Notes under the pieces: generated by a model
The model's database searches: none
Seen by the model: the letters and a program-made list of their open reading frames with translations, nothing else
Told to the model about the DNA's origin: nothing
Assembly (NCBI GenBank): GCA_031275955.1
Contig: JAISNZ010000073.1
Location: 1-22,168, forward strand
From: Desulfovibrio sp.
GTDB taxonomy: Bacteria; Desulfobacterota; Desulfovibrionia; Desulfovibrionales; Desulfovibrionaceae
DNA length: 22,168 bases
Direction of reading: 5' to 3'
Position numbers and translations under genes: made by a program
Part shown: positions 1-7,422 of the stretch, one piece after another
Layout of the letters: each line of letters begins with the position of its first letter
Position numbering within the stretch: position 1 is the stretch's first letter

Positions 1-1
1 C

Positions 2-1111
2 AAGCTGGAATTTATCGGCCCGTCCTGGTTTGTCATCCGTGAGCTGGGAGACAAGATCAATACCAAACGTCTGGCGCGAAGTTTGGGTATACCGACGGTC
101 CCCGGATCTGACAAGCCCATTTACGACGAGTTGGAGGCCGAGAAGGTCGCCCGGAGTCTTTTTGATTTTCAGGGACAGCACGGCATTGAGGAACCCCTGG
201 TCCTGGTCAAGGCTTCAGCCGGGGGAGGCGGCATGGGCATTGAAGAGGTCCAGGATATTGAACGCTTTCGCTCCGTGTACCGGCGTATCCGGAACTACGC
301 TTCCCGCCAGTTCAAGGATGAAGGGGTGCTCATTGAGCAGCGCATCTGCGATTTCAACCATCTGGAGGTACAGATCCTGGCCGACAGGAACTGCGAGACC
401 CTTGTCCATTTCGGCACGCGCAACTGCTCCATCCAGAGCGCCGGCTTGCAAAAACGTCTGGAAGTGGCTCCCGGTTTCGCGCCTTCCGCCGTGGAATACC
501 GGTTTGACGCCCGGAAAGTGCTGGGGGACGTCACCAACCATTCCCTTGCCTTGGCCCGCGAGGTCAAATATGATAATATCGGCACCTGGGAATGGATCGT
601 CACCAGAGACGGCAAGCCCTATCTGATGGAGGTGAATACCCGCATTCAGGTGGAAAACGGCGTTTCCGCCGCCATTGCCCGCATTCGGGGGCAGGGCGGC
701 GTGGATCTTATCGCCGAGCAGATCCGCACGGCCCTTGGCGAACCCTTGGGCTATGCTCAGAAGGACATCGCCTTTGACGGCGTGGGCGTTGAATACCGCG
801 TCATTGCCGAAGACGCGGAAAAGGATTTTTCCCCCTGGGTGGGCCGCATTGACGTCTTCGGCTGGGACAAGGCGGATTGGCTCACCGTGCACACGCATAT
901 CCCCACAGGGACCCCCTATGACATCCCCACGGAGTTCGATCCGAACCTGGCTCTGGGGATTGTCTGGGGCAGGGACCTGTCCCAGGCGCGGCAGCGTGGA
1001 GTCGCTTTTTTGGATTCTTTGGTTTTGGAAGGCACCGGAGCGAACGGCGAAAAACTTCAATCCAATATCGCTTTTTTGCGCCGGGAAACCGCCCGGATTC
1101 TTCTTTTTTAG
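2..1111 (+). CDS. Biotin carboxylase, 3' portion (5' end outside window)
   Basis: This is the ATP-grasp biotin carboxylase subunit of an acyl-CoA carboxylase. It uses ATP and bicarbonate to carboxylate the biotin on a carrier protein. The reading frame is open from base 2, so the N-terminal part lies upstream. Visible marks are the opening FIGPSW and GDKINTKRLA stretch, the Gly-rich ATP loop KASAGGGGMG (about 209-238) and the catalytic EVNTRIQVEN segment (629-658). In that segment the usual His after QVE is Asn. The C-terminal region has EYRVIAED and the FDPNLALGIVWG stretch in place of the usual ECRINAED and YDSM...LIVWG, so this is a divergent member. The next gene, 39 bases downstream, is the carboxyltransferase, which points to acetyl-CoA carboxylase. 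A pyruvate carboxylase-type subunit is less likely given these neighbours. Confidence 0.88.
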   Translation, partial: KLEFIGPSWFVIRELGDKINTKRLARSLGIPTVPGSDKPIYDELEAEKVARSLFDFQGQHGIEEPLVLVKASAGGGGMGIEEVQDIERFRSVYRRIRNYASRQFKDEGVLIEQRICDFNHLEVQILADRNCETLVHFGTRNCSIQSAGLQKRLEVAPGFAPSAVEYRFDARKVLGDVTNHSLALAREVKYDNIGTWEWIVTRDGKPYLMEVNTRIQVENGVSAAIARIRGQGGVDLIAEQIRTALGEPLGYAQKDIAFDGVGVEYRVIAEDAEKDFSPWVGRIDVFGWDKADWLTVHTHIPTGTPYDIPTEFDPNLALGIVWGRDLSQARQRGVAFLDSLVLEGTGANGEKLQSNIAFLRRETARILLF

Positions 1112-1150
1112 GGCAGATGTCTTTTTCTAACCCGCCGCGCGCGATATCCC

Positions 1151-3418
1151 ATGGAACAAGATAAACTGGTGCTGCACCTGGCGGAACGCTTGGCCTATAT
1201 CCGCGACGTCTTTGGCGGGGAGCGGCGGGAAAATATCCATCTGCTCACGACCAAGCTGGAAGACTATCGCCTGCGCGAGTCCGGGCTCAGCCCTGAGGAG
1301 CGCCGCGAAGCCGTCCTGGCCCTGAAAGATCTTTTCTCCGTTGTGGAGAGCAAGCTGGAGGCGGCGCTTACGCCCATGAACAGGGTGCGCATCGTGCGTC
1401 ACCCCCAGCGGGTCTGCCTGCGGGACATTCTGGAAAACGTCTATGACAACTATACGGAAATCGGCGGCCAGGACGAACATTCCATTGATCCCGCCATTGT
1501 CATCGCCAGGGCCTATTTGACCCGAAAACTGGGCAAAGTGACCGTCAACCAGTCGGTAATGGTTATCGGTCATGAAAAGGGGCATGGCCAGGAATTCCGC
1601 AACGGCGGCTCGGCCAAGCCCTGGGGCAATGCCAAGGCCCTGCAGTATATGCGGGTCGCGGAAACGGAAAATATCCCCGTTCATACCTACGTCTTTACCC
1701 CGGGCGCTTTTCCCATTGAGGACACGCCCGGCGCCGCCCAGCAAATCGCCGCGAATCTTTACGGCATGTCCTCGTTGCGCGTGCCCGTGATCACGGTTTT
1801 CTCCGAGGGCGGCTCCGGGGGGGCCGAGGCCGTCGCTCTGGCCGACAAACGCCTGATGTTCTCCCACGGCTATTATTCCGTCATTTCCCCGGAAGGGGCA
1901 GCCGCCATTGAAGGCCATGCGCGGGACGGCGAGCGGGTCAGCCCGGATCTGGTCAAGACCTGCGCCGCCAGGATGCGGATCACCGCCCAGGATAACCTGC
2001 GCATGGGCTATATTGATCGCATCATCCAGGAGCCTTGTCTTGGGGCGCGATCCCACCACTACGAATTTTTTCGCGGCCTGCGCCAGGAACTCCTGCGGGC
2101 CACCGATGAAGTGGCCCTGACTGTCCGCGGGTTCGCTCCCATCCGTTTCATCGCCCTCCGGAACCGCCGCAAGCAGGTAACCAAGGGCATGGATTTCGAG
2201 AAGGCCTATGTGCGCTGGAATCTTTCCCAGGCCGCCCAAATCCGCCTGATCAACAAGCGGCACAAAAAATACCGGGATCTCTCCCGGCATGCCGCCCCGG
2301 ATCACACTCCCGCCTCCCGTCATCTGATCGGCCTGTGGCAGGAATTGCGCTGGGGCGTCTATTCCTACTTCAAGTACAACCTGCTCCGCCGGCATCGGCA
2401 GCGCGTCAGCGACTCCCTGGGGGAACTCAAATCGGAATGGAATCTTCTGTGGGATCGGGCTCTGGCGCCTATCCGGCATATTCTTCAAAAATTACGCGGG
2501 CCTTCTTCCCGCGTCAGCGCGGAAACCGCTCGTCAGCTTACGGAACTTTCCGAATGGGACGATGACCAGGAGCAGCGCGGCAACTGGATCTATGTCAGCC
2601 CCAGGGCGCGGGAAGACAGGGCCGTGACCTGCCCGAACTCGCGCGAATTCGGCTGCCTGGATATCTGGGGTCCGGATTTGTATGGCGAATTCGCCGGGGT
2701 TTGCCCCAACTGCGGGCATCATTTCCCTATGGAATACCAGTGGTATCTGCACAACCTCTTTGATCCCGGTTCCTTTTTTGAATTTTCCGCCGATGTGGAG
2801 GCCTCCAACCCCCTGGATATGCCCGACCTGGACGCCAAGCTGGCCGAAGCCAAGCAAAGGACCGGCCACAAGAGCGGCTGCCTGACCTTTGAGGCCCGTA
2901 TCCATGATATCAGGCTGGTGGTGGCCATGTTTCTGGGGAGTTTCCGGAACGGCACCGTGGGAGCGGCTGAAGGCGAAAAGTTCATTCGGGCCGCGGAGCG
3001 GGCAAAACGCAAACGCTTTCCCTTTCTGGCCTATGTCCACGCCACCGGGGGCATCCGCATCCAGGAGGGGACCAACGGACTTATCCAGATGCCCCGCTGC
3101 ACCATGGCCGTGCGCCGCTATATTGACGCCGGGGGCCTCTACCTTGTGGCCTATGACACGAACTCCTATGCGGGTCCTGTAGCCAGCTTCCTGGGGTGTT
3201 CCCCCTATCAGTTCGGGATTCGTTCCGCCAATGTGGGTTTTGCCGGGCCGGGCGTGATTGCCGAAACCACCGGCCTGTCTCTTGAGCCGCACTATCATAA
3301 TGTCTATAAAGCCCTGGCCCGCGGTCACATTCAAGGCATCTGGGATCGGCGGGAGGTGCGCTATAACCTCAATCAGGCCCTGCAAACCATGGGCGGCAGA
3401 AATTTGTACTACAAGTAA
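1151..3418 (+). CDS. Acetyl-CoA carboxylase carboxyltransferase, alpha-beta fusion (AccA-AccD)
   Basis: This 755-residue cytoplasmic protein transfers the carboxyl group from carboxybiotin to acetyl-CoA to make malonyl-CoA. The N-terminal half is AccA-like: MVIGHEKGHGQEFRN (137-151), TPGAFP (183-188), EGGSGGA (219-225) and ISPEGA (245-250). A basic helical linker spans about 330-470. The C-terminal half is AccD-like, with a four-Cys zinc ribbon (C494, C502, C518, C521) and ATGGIRIQEG (631-640). The order alpha then beta is opposite to what might be expected from beta-alpha fusions. The first Cys pair is spaced CX7C, whereas the E. coli AccD ribbon has CX2C. The ATG at 1151 begins directly before the conserved N-terminus. 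The gene lies between biotin carboxylase and a biotinyl protein, completing the enzyme. Confidence 0.93.
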   Translation: MEQDKLVLHLAERLAYIRDVFGGERRENIHLLTTKLEDYRLRESGLSPEERREAVLALKDLFSVVESKLEAALTPMNRVRIVRHPQRVCLRDILENVYDNYTEIGGQDEHSIDPAIVIARAYLTRKLGKVTVNQSVMVIGHEKGHGQEFRNGGSAKPWGNAKALQYMRVAETENIPVHTYVFTPGAFPIEDTPGAAQQIAANLYGMSSLRVPVITVFSEGGSGGAEAVALADKRLMFSHGYYSVISPEGAAAIEGHARDGERVSPDLVKTCAARMRITAQDNLRMGYIDRIIQEPCLGARSHHYEFFRGLRQELLRATDEVALTVRGFAPIRFIALRNRRKQVTKGMDFEKAYVRWNLSQAAQIRLINKRHKKYRDLSRHAAPDHTPASRHLIGLWQELRWGVYSYFKYNLLRRHRQRVSDSLGELKSEWNLLWDRALAPIRHILQKLRGPSSRVSAETARQLTELSEWDDDQEQRGNWIYVSPRAREDRAVTCPNSREFGCLDIWGPDLYGEFAGVCPNCGHHFPMEYQWYLHNLFDPGSFFEFSADVEASNPLDMPDLDAKLAEAKQRTGHKSGCLTFEARIHDIRLVVAMFLGSFRNGTVGAAEGEKFIRAAERAKRKRFPFLAYVHATGGIRIQEGTNGLIQMPRCTMAVRRYIDAGGLYLVAYDTNSYAGPVASFLGCSPYQFGIRSANVGFAGPGVIAETTGLSLEPHYHNVYKALARGHIQGIWDRREVRYNLNQALQTMGGRNLYYK

Positions 3419-3428
3419 GGATTGTATT

Positions 3429-4082
3429 ATGGTGGACATCAGAGCGGCGCTTGAAGCCATCAAGGCTTCTCCCTATAAGGAGGTGCGTGTCCTGGCGCCG
3501 CATACCGGGGTGGTGCGCTTTGCCGGGGACCTGGCTGCGGGCGCGCTCGTGGAGGGTCCCGGGGGGCTCTGGAAGGAAAAACTCGGCACCCGTCTGGCGA
3601 CCATTGAGCGGGAACGCAATCCGCAACCGATTACCAGTCCGGAAAAGGGGCAGATCTCCCGGATCCGCCGGGAACTGGACGGCGCTTTTGTGCAGGCGGG
3701 CGAGGAGCTTCTTTTGCTGCGGCACTATCTTTCCCGGGAAGAGGTTCTGGAAGAGGTCCTGAAACAGGCCTTATTCCTGTTTGTCGCCCCGGAACGCGCC
3801 CGCTATTTTTTTGTTCCCGACGTGGACATCAAGATCAAGGTTTCCGGCCCAAAGGCGGTTACCGTGCGGGAAGGGGACGATCTTTTCATCATGTCCCGCA
3901 TGAAACGGGAGACGTCCCTGCGCTATGCCGGGCCTGGGGGCGTTATTTACGCGGTCTATTTTACCCATACCCGGCATGTGGACGCGGGGCGGCCCCTGAT
4001 TGGGGTCTGTCCACCGGATTTGGTGGCAGAGATTGAGGATGTTGTCCGCCGGGTGCAGACGGAATGGCAGGAGCAGGCCTGA
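3429..4082 (+). CDS. Biotin/lipoyl-attachment domain protein, probable biotin carrier of the carboxylase
   Basis: This 217-residue protein starts at the ATG at 3429, ten bases after the AccAD stop and preceded by AAGGA. Two biotinyl-like half-modules can be seen. Residues 17-98 carry APHTGVVRF, ITSPEKGQISRI and FVQAGEELLLL, a lipoyl fold without a modified Lys. Residues 140-193 align with the BCCP core: VREGDDLFIMSRMKRETSL followed by AGPGGVIYAV and VDAGRPLIGV. K159 in RMKRE sits where the AMKM biotin-Lys normally is. From position I infer that this is the biotin carrier for the carboxylase encoded immediately upstream. The motif is divergent (MKR, not MKM), so biotinylation is likely but unproven. 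An alternative is a structural, non-biotinylated subunit. Confidence 0.72.
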   Translation: MVDIRAALEAIKASPYKEVRVLAPHTGVVRFAGDLAAGALVEGPGGLWKEKLGTRLATIERERNPQPITSPEKGQISRIRRELDGAFVQAGEELLLLRHYLSREEVLEEVLKQALFLFVAPERARYFFVPDVDIKIKVSGPKAVTVREGDDLFIMSRMKRETSLRYAGPGGVIYAVYFTHTRHVDAGRPLIGVCPPDLVAEIEDVVRRVQTEWQEQA

Positions 4083-4083
4083 A

Positions 4084-4467
4084 ATGGGGCGGAATCTTTT
4101 TATCCGGGTCAGCGCGGCAACCTATGACGAGGACCGGATGCGCGCGGAGTGGCCTTGCCTGTGCGCCCTGGCCTGGCCGGAGGAGAGCGGCGGGAAGGAC
4201 CCCGCCCTGTGGAGGTCTGCCGGAGGGGCTAACCTGGGAATCATGGACCTTGCGGAGGTCCTGCCGGATCGCGTCGTTTACGGGGTTTTGTCCGGGAGGA
4301 CGGAGGGGGCTTTGCCGCCCCTGGTCCGGCGTTTGCGGGAATGTTTTTTATCCCTGGAAAACGCCCTGGGGGATCGCGACGTCGCCCTGGCCGGCACGTT
4401 GACCAACAGCCTTGAAGAGGCCCTGGACGCTCTGGAGGCATCCCTGGCCCTGCGCGGGACGCCCTGA
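4084..4467 (+). CDS. Hypothetical 127-residue protein of the acetyl-CoA carboxylase operon
   Basis: I do not recognise this family. The ATG at 4084 follows the previous TGA by one base, so the two are probably translationally coupled. An upstream in-frame start exists, but it would overlap the biotinyl gene and is not needed. The product is soluble, with no signal peptide or membrane segment. It has a short beta-like start (NLFIRVSAATYD), a WP-rich middle (about residues 17-30) and a C-terminal half that looks helical and Leu/Glu-rich (PLVRRLRECFLSLENALGD, then TNSLEEALDALEASLAL). Position suggests a role tied to the carboxylase, but nothing in the sequence shows a catalytic motif. Confidence 0.7.
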   Translation: MGRNLFIRVSAATYDEDRMRAEWPCLCALAWPEESGGKDPALWRSAGGANLGIMDLAEVLPDRVVYGVLSGRTEGALPPLVRRLRECFLSLENALGDRDVALAGTLTNSLEEALDALEASLALRGTP

Positions 4468-4483
4468 CGGAAAGGAGAAAGCG

Positions 4484-4540
4484 TTGTCGAACCTATTCAA
4501 CCCTCCGCTCCGGCGGGGGCACAAGGATGAGCCATGGTGA
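4484..4540 (+). other. Possible leader peptide (18 codons) overlapping the ssb start
   Basis: A strong Shine-Dalgarno sequence, AAAGGAG (4471-4477), stands six bases before a TTG codon at 4484. The frame reads 18 sense codons and stops at TGA 4538-4540, just inside the ssb start at 4534. This could couple ssb translation to upstream ribosomes. It may equally be a decayed ribosome-binding site; there is no conservation evidence here. Confidence 0.2.
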
Positions 4541-5001
4541 ATAAAGTAATGCTTATCGGCCATCTCGGACGGGATCCGGAATTGAAGTACGCCGCTTCCG
4601 GCACGCCTATCGCGAACCTGAACATTGCCACGGATGAATCCTATGTGGATCGGGACGGTCAGAAGGTGGAGCGCACTGAATGGCACAGGGTCGTCGTCTT
4701 CCAGCGCCAGGCGGAAAATTGTTCCACCTATCTGAGCAAGGGCAGCCTTGTCTATGTCGAAGGAAGCCTGCAAACCCGAAAATGGCAGGATGCGCAGGGC
4801 GTGGATCGCTATACCACGGAAATCAAGGCCGCCCGCGTCCAGTTTCTGGATCGCAAGGGCGCGCGGGACAGCGGTTCCGCCTCTTCCTCCCAGGGCGAAG
4901 GCGGGCAGCGCGCTCCGCGCAAACAGCCCCCGGAGCCCCAGGAAGATCTCGGGCCGGCCTTTCCCTCCGAAGCCAGCGGCATGGATGACATCCCCTTTTA
5001 A
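4534..5001 (+). CDS. ssb: Single-stranded DNA-binding protein
   Basis: This 155-residue SSB binds single-stranded DNA as an oligomer in replication, repair and recombination. The OB-fold occupies about residues 1-108, opening with VNKVMLIGHLGRDPELKY and containing RTEWHRVVVF, LVYVEGSLQTRKW and the TTEIKA strand. A Gly/Ser/Gln/Pro-rich linker follows (about 110-148). The last six residues, MDDIPF, are the classic acidic-hydrophobic tip that recruits partner proteins. The ATG at 4534 has AAGGA six bases upstream. It is followed after three bases by thyX, so ssb and thyX are probably co-transcribed, linking two DNA-metabolism genes to the end of the carboxylase operon. Confidence 0.97.
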   Translation: MVNKVMLIGHLGRDPELKYAASGTPIANLNIATDESYVDRDGQKVERTEWHRVVVFQRQAENCSTYLSKGSLVYVEGSLQTRKWQDAQGVDRYTTEIKAARVQFLDRKGARDSGSASSSQGEGGQRAPRKQPPEPQEDLGPAFPSEASGMDDIPF

Positions 5002-5004
5002 TCC

Positions 5005-5739
5005 ATGGAACAGGCGACCTTGCGGGTGGAGCTTCTGGCCCACACCCCGAATCCCCTCTCCCTGGTCTATGCGGCCTTCCGGCAATGCTACCATGCGGGG
5101 TTCGCGGGCGACATGTGGCCGAAACTGCTGGCCGGAGACCTTGATCGGGAAACGCAGGCCGCCTTTGTCACGGAAACCCTGTCTTCCGGGCACGCCAGCC
5201 CTGTTGAGCATGTTTCCTTTACCTTCGCGCTGGAAGGCGTTTCCCGCGCCCTGACCCACCAGTTGGTGCGCCATCGCATCGCCTCTTACTCGCAGCAGAG
5301 CCAGAGGTATGTGGACGGCAGCGATTTCCGCTACGTCCTGCCCCCGGCCATTGCCCGGATTCCCGAGGCCAGGGATCGCTTTTTGCGCTGTCTGGCGGAC
5401 ATCGGGGCCGCCTATCGGGAGGTGAAGGAGCTTCTGGAGACAAACGGCGGCTCCAATGCCAGGGAAGACGCCCGTTTCCTGCTGCCCCAGGCGGCGGAGA
5501 CCCGCATTGTCCTGACCATGAACTGCCGCTCTCTGTTGAATTTTTTTGAGCACCGCTGCTGTATGCGCGCGCAATGGGAGATCCGCGCCCTGGCCTGGGA
5601 GATGCTCGGTCTGTGCCGCGCGGCGCTGCCCGCCATTTTCGCCGTAGCCGGGCCGTCCTGTGAGCGGTTGGGGTTTTGTCCCGAAGGGAAACGCTTTACC
5701 TGTGGGAAATATCCCCTTGCCGAGGCTGCCCTTAAATAA
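5005..5739 (+). CDS. thyX: Flavin-dependent thymidylate synthase ThyX
   Basis: ThyX makes dTMP from dUMP with methylenetetrahydrofolate, using FAD and NADPH, in place of the ThyA/DHFR route. The 244-residue protein carries the signature RHRX7S as RHRIASYSQQS (residues 89-99), preceded by VEHVSFTFALEGVSRALTHQ. The C-terminal part has the family's FLLPQAAETRIVLTMN and LLNFFEHRCC stretches. The ATG at 5005 lies three bases after the ssb stop with no clear ribosome-binding site, so translation is likely coupled to ssb. The C-terminal tail has extra Cys residues (PSCERLGFCPEG and TCGKYP), often seen in ThyX proteins. No terminator with a T-run is visible after the gene. Confidence 0.97.
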   Translation: MEQATLRVELLAHTPNPLSLVYAAFRQCYHAGFAGDMWPKLLAGDLDRETQAAFVTETLSSGHASPVEHVSFTFALEGVSRALTHQLVRHRIASYSQQSQRYVDGSDFRYVLPPAIARIPEARDRFLRCLADIGAAYREVKELLETNGGSNAREDARFLLPQAAETRIVLTMNCRSLLNFFEHRCCMRAQWEIRALAWEMLGLCRAALPAIFAVAGPSCERLGFCPEGKRFTCGKYPLAEAALK

Positions 5740-6110
5740 TGGATCTCAATAGAAATCAGCAGTTTGGAAAATATTCGCAGGGGCGGAAAGACCGGGAAGG
5801 CCTTGGGGGGAATTCTTCTTTGTCTTCGCGGATCATGAGAAAATGAGAGTATTTCTCCGAAAAACAGAGAAAAATGAGAATATGGCTGTGAAAAATGTTC
5901 CGGCTGTGCTGTGAATCCGCCGGCGATCTTTGGAGAGAAATCCCTATGGGGAAAGCCCTTCGAGGAGGGCCGGGCGTGGGCTGAAAAATAAAAATATTTT
6001 TTTTCAAATAGTTATAGCAATATAAGTTGTGGAAAAGAAGACTGGTCCCTGGCGAAAGCGGCGGAAAATCAGCCTTGTCCTTTGCCGCTCCTTCCCCTAG
6101 CATCAGCGCC
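5740..6110. promoter_or_regulatory. AT-rich intergenic region upstream of the dnaA-like gene
   Basis: No convincing gene lies here. The stretch holds an imperfect direct repeat (GAGAAAATGAGAGTAT at 5837-5852 and GAGAAAAATGAGAATAT at 5867-5883). An inverted pair, GAGAAA/TTTCTC, lies at 5837-5842 and 5852-5857. A short hairpin spans 5955-5970. The strongly AT-rich tract at 5982-6026 includes a T8 run (5997-6004). It should contain the promoter of the DnaA-like gene, but I see no clear -35/-10 pair. A TTG-initiated N-terminal extension from 6027 is also possible. Confidence 0.5.
6028..6036 (+). promoter_or_regulatory. DnaA-box-like 9-mer
   Basis: The bases TGTGGAAAA differ at one position from TGTGGATAA, the complement of the consensus DnaA box TTATCCACA. 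The site sits at the edge of the AT-rich tract and just before the DnaA-like gene, where autoregulation would be plausible. A single one-mismatch box is weak evidence. Confidence 0.3.
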
Positions 6111-7403
6111 ATGCAGAAAAAATTGTCGGGAATTCAGTCTATTTCGGCAAATTCCCTTTCTCCTTCTCCTTCTTTCGAGGCCGGAAATGCGCCCCCCCGG
6201 GGAACGCCTCCCGCTCCGCGTCCCCTTTCCGCTCTGCAGCTTAATCTGCCAGTGCCCCTGCCGGGAAGCCAGACGCGGGAGCTCGTCTATTCGTGGCGTT
6301 TTTCCTTTGAGGATTTTGTGGTCGGGCCCTGCAACGAGCTGGCCTACGCCGCCTCGCGCAGCATGTGCGGCGAAGCCTCCGGCACAGGAATCCTGTATCT
6401 CGCTTCCCCCCCTGGTCTGGGGAAGACCCACCTCATGCAGGCGGCGGGCCGGATGCTGACGGAGCGTTGCAACCGCAGCCTTCCCAGGGTGGAATATCTC
6501 ACCGCTGAAGAGTTTGTTTCCCGTCTCTGGCTGGCCATCAAGGGGCAGGATACGGATCGTTTCAAAACCAGGTACCGGACGGCGGATCTCCTGCTTCTGG
6601 AAGACGTGCATTTTCTGCAGGGCAAAGAGGCCATGCAGGCCGAATTTCTTGCCACGCTCAAGGCTCTGTCTGATCGCGGCAGCAGGATCGTCTGTACCAG
6701 TTCCTTTCAGCTCAAGGATCTGCGCAAAATGGACGAGCAGCTCCTTTCGCGCCTGAGCGCCGGTCTCCTTTCCTCTATCGGGCGCCCGGATGAGGAAACC
6801 CGCCGCCGGATCTTTCGCAGCAAGGCGGCCGCCCAGCACGTAACCCTGCCGGAAGAGGTGGAAGAGGTTCTCGTCCGCCATATCAACAACGATGTCCGCC
6901 AGATTGAAAGCTGTCTGCAGAATCTGGCCTTCAAGGCGCGCCTGTATAACAGCGCCGTTACCCTGCAGATGGCCTGGGAGGCCGTTCAGACCTATGGAAC
7001 CCTGACCCCCGCCCTGAACATGGACCTGATCGTCGATCTGGTCTGCAAAGGTTTCGGCCTGCTTCCCGAACAGATATCCTCGTCCTGCCGCAAACAGGAA
7101 TTTGTCTCCGCCCGCAATACCGCCTTTTATCTGGCCCGCAAGCATACCGATCTTTCGTTGGAGGCCATCGGGCAGTATTTCAACCGCCGTCATTCCACCG
7201 TAATCAAGGGAATTACCAGCCTTGAACGGGAGATGAGCCGCCAGTCCCCCCTGGGTCATCAGCTTGCCTCCACCATTGCCCTGATCGAGCGCAACGGCCC
7301 GGAGATCCGCCAGGGGAAACAGTTGGGCAGGTCAAGTCCAGCGAATTTCGATCCGGGGCAAGCGGAGTCGAGCATCAATGCAATATCTATAAACACTCGC
7401 TGA
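6111..7403 (+). CDS. dnaA: DnaA-like replication initiator, short form without domain I
   Basis: This is an AAA+ ATPase of the DnaA family. From the ATG at 6111 it has 430 residues. The AAA+ core opens with YSWRFSFEDFVVGPCNELA. Walker A is SPPGLGKT (99-106) and Walker B is LLLLEDVHF (about 160-168), followed by the SRLSAGLL arginine-finger region. Domain IV ends with the DNA-binding signature RRHSTVIKGI (about 359-368). The first 60 or so residues are Ser/Pro-rich and do not resemble domain I, which normally contacts the helicase and regulators. Residues after about 395 form an unusual tail. None of the start choices has a strong ribosome site; TTG codons at 6027 and 6075 are alternatives. 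No dnaN or other origin genes are adjacent, so this is probably a second DnaA or a regulator. Confidence 0.88.
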   Translation: MQKKLSGIQSISANSLSPSPSFEAGNAPPRGTPPAPRPLSALQLNLPVPLPGSQTRELVYSWRFSFEDFVVGPCNELAYAASRSMCGEASGTGILYLASPPGLGKTHLMQAAGRMLTERCNRSLPRVEYLTAEEFVSRLWLAIKGQDTDRFKTRYRTADLLLLEDVHFLQGKEAMQAEFLATLKALSDRGSRIVCTSSFQLKDLRKMDEQLLSRLSAGLLSSIGRPDEETRRRIFRSKAAAQHVTLPEEVEEVLVRHINNDVRQIESCLQNLAFKARLYNSAVTLQMAWEAVQTYGTLTPALNMDLIVDLVCKGFGLLPEQISSSCRKQEFVSARNTAFYLARKHTDLSLEAIGQYFNRRHSTVIKGITSLEREMSRQSPLGHQLASTIALIERNGPEIRQGKQLGRSSPANFDPGQAESSINAISINTR

Positions 7404-7413
7404 TATATAGCGA
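7397..7413 (+). terminator. Weak hairpin at the end of the dnaA-like gene
   Basis: TCGCT and AGCGA pair around a 7-base loop that contains the stop codon. The hairpin lies in the short gap between two converging genes. No T-run follows, so it is a poor intrinsic terminator. Confidence 0.2.
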
Positions 7414-7422
7414 TCCTGATTT

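Noticed and set aside
1127..3463. Long minus-strand frames (453 and 323 codons) over the carboxyltransferase
   Set aside because: They are antisense shadows of a clearly recognised enzyme and show no family features of their own.
4348..5574. Long 408-codon minus-strand frame over ssb and thyX
   Set aside because: It is antisense to two confidently identified genes; the frame is open only because the DNA is GC-rich.
5955..6004. Short GC hairpin followed by T8, considered as a terminator for thyX
   Set aside because: The T-run is 26 bases after the stem, too far for an intrinsic terminator.
5740..6110. Chromosomal origin of replication
   Set aside because: Only one one-mismatch DnaA box is visible and no typical origin genes are next to it.
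5756..6112. 118-codon open frame on the minus strand in the region before dnaA
   Set aside because: Its product has no domain, it lies over the expected promoter region and the N-terminus of the dnaA-like gene, and it has no ribosome site.
6069..7259. 396-codon minus-strand frame over the dnaA-like gene
   Set aside because: It is a shadow of a gene with clear Walker A, Walker B and DnaA signature motifs.
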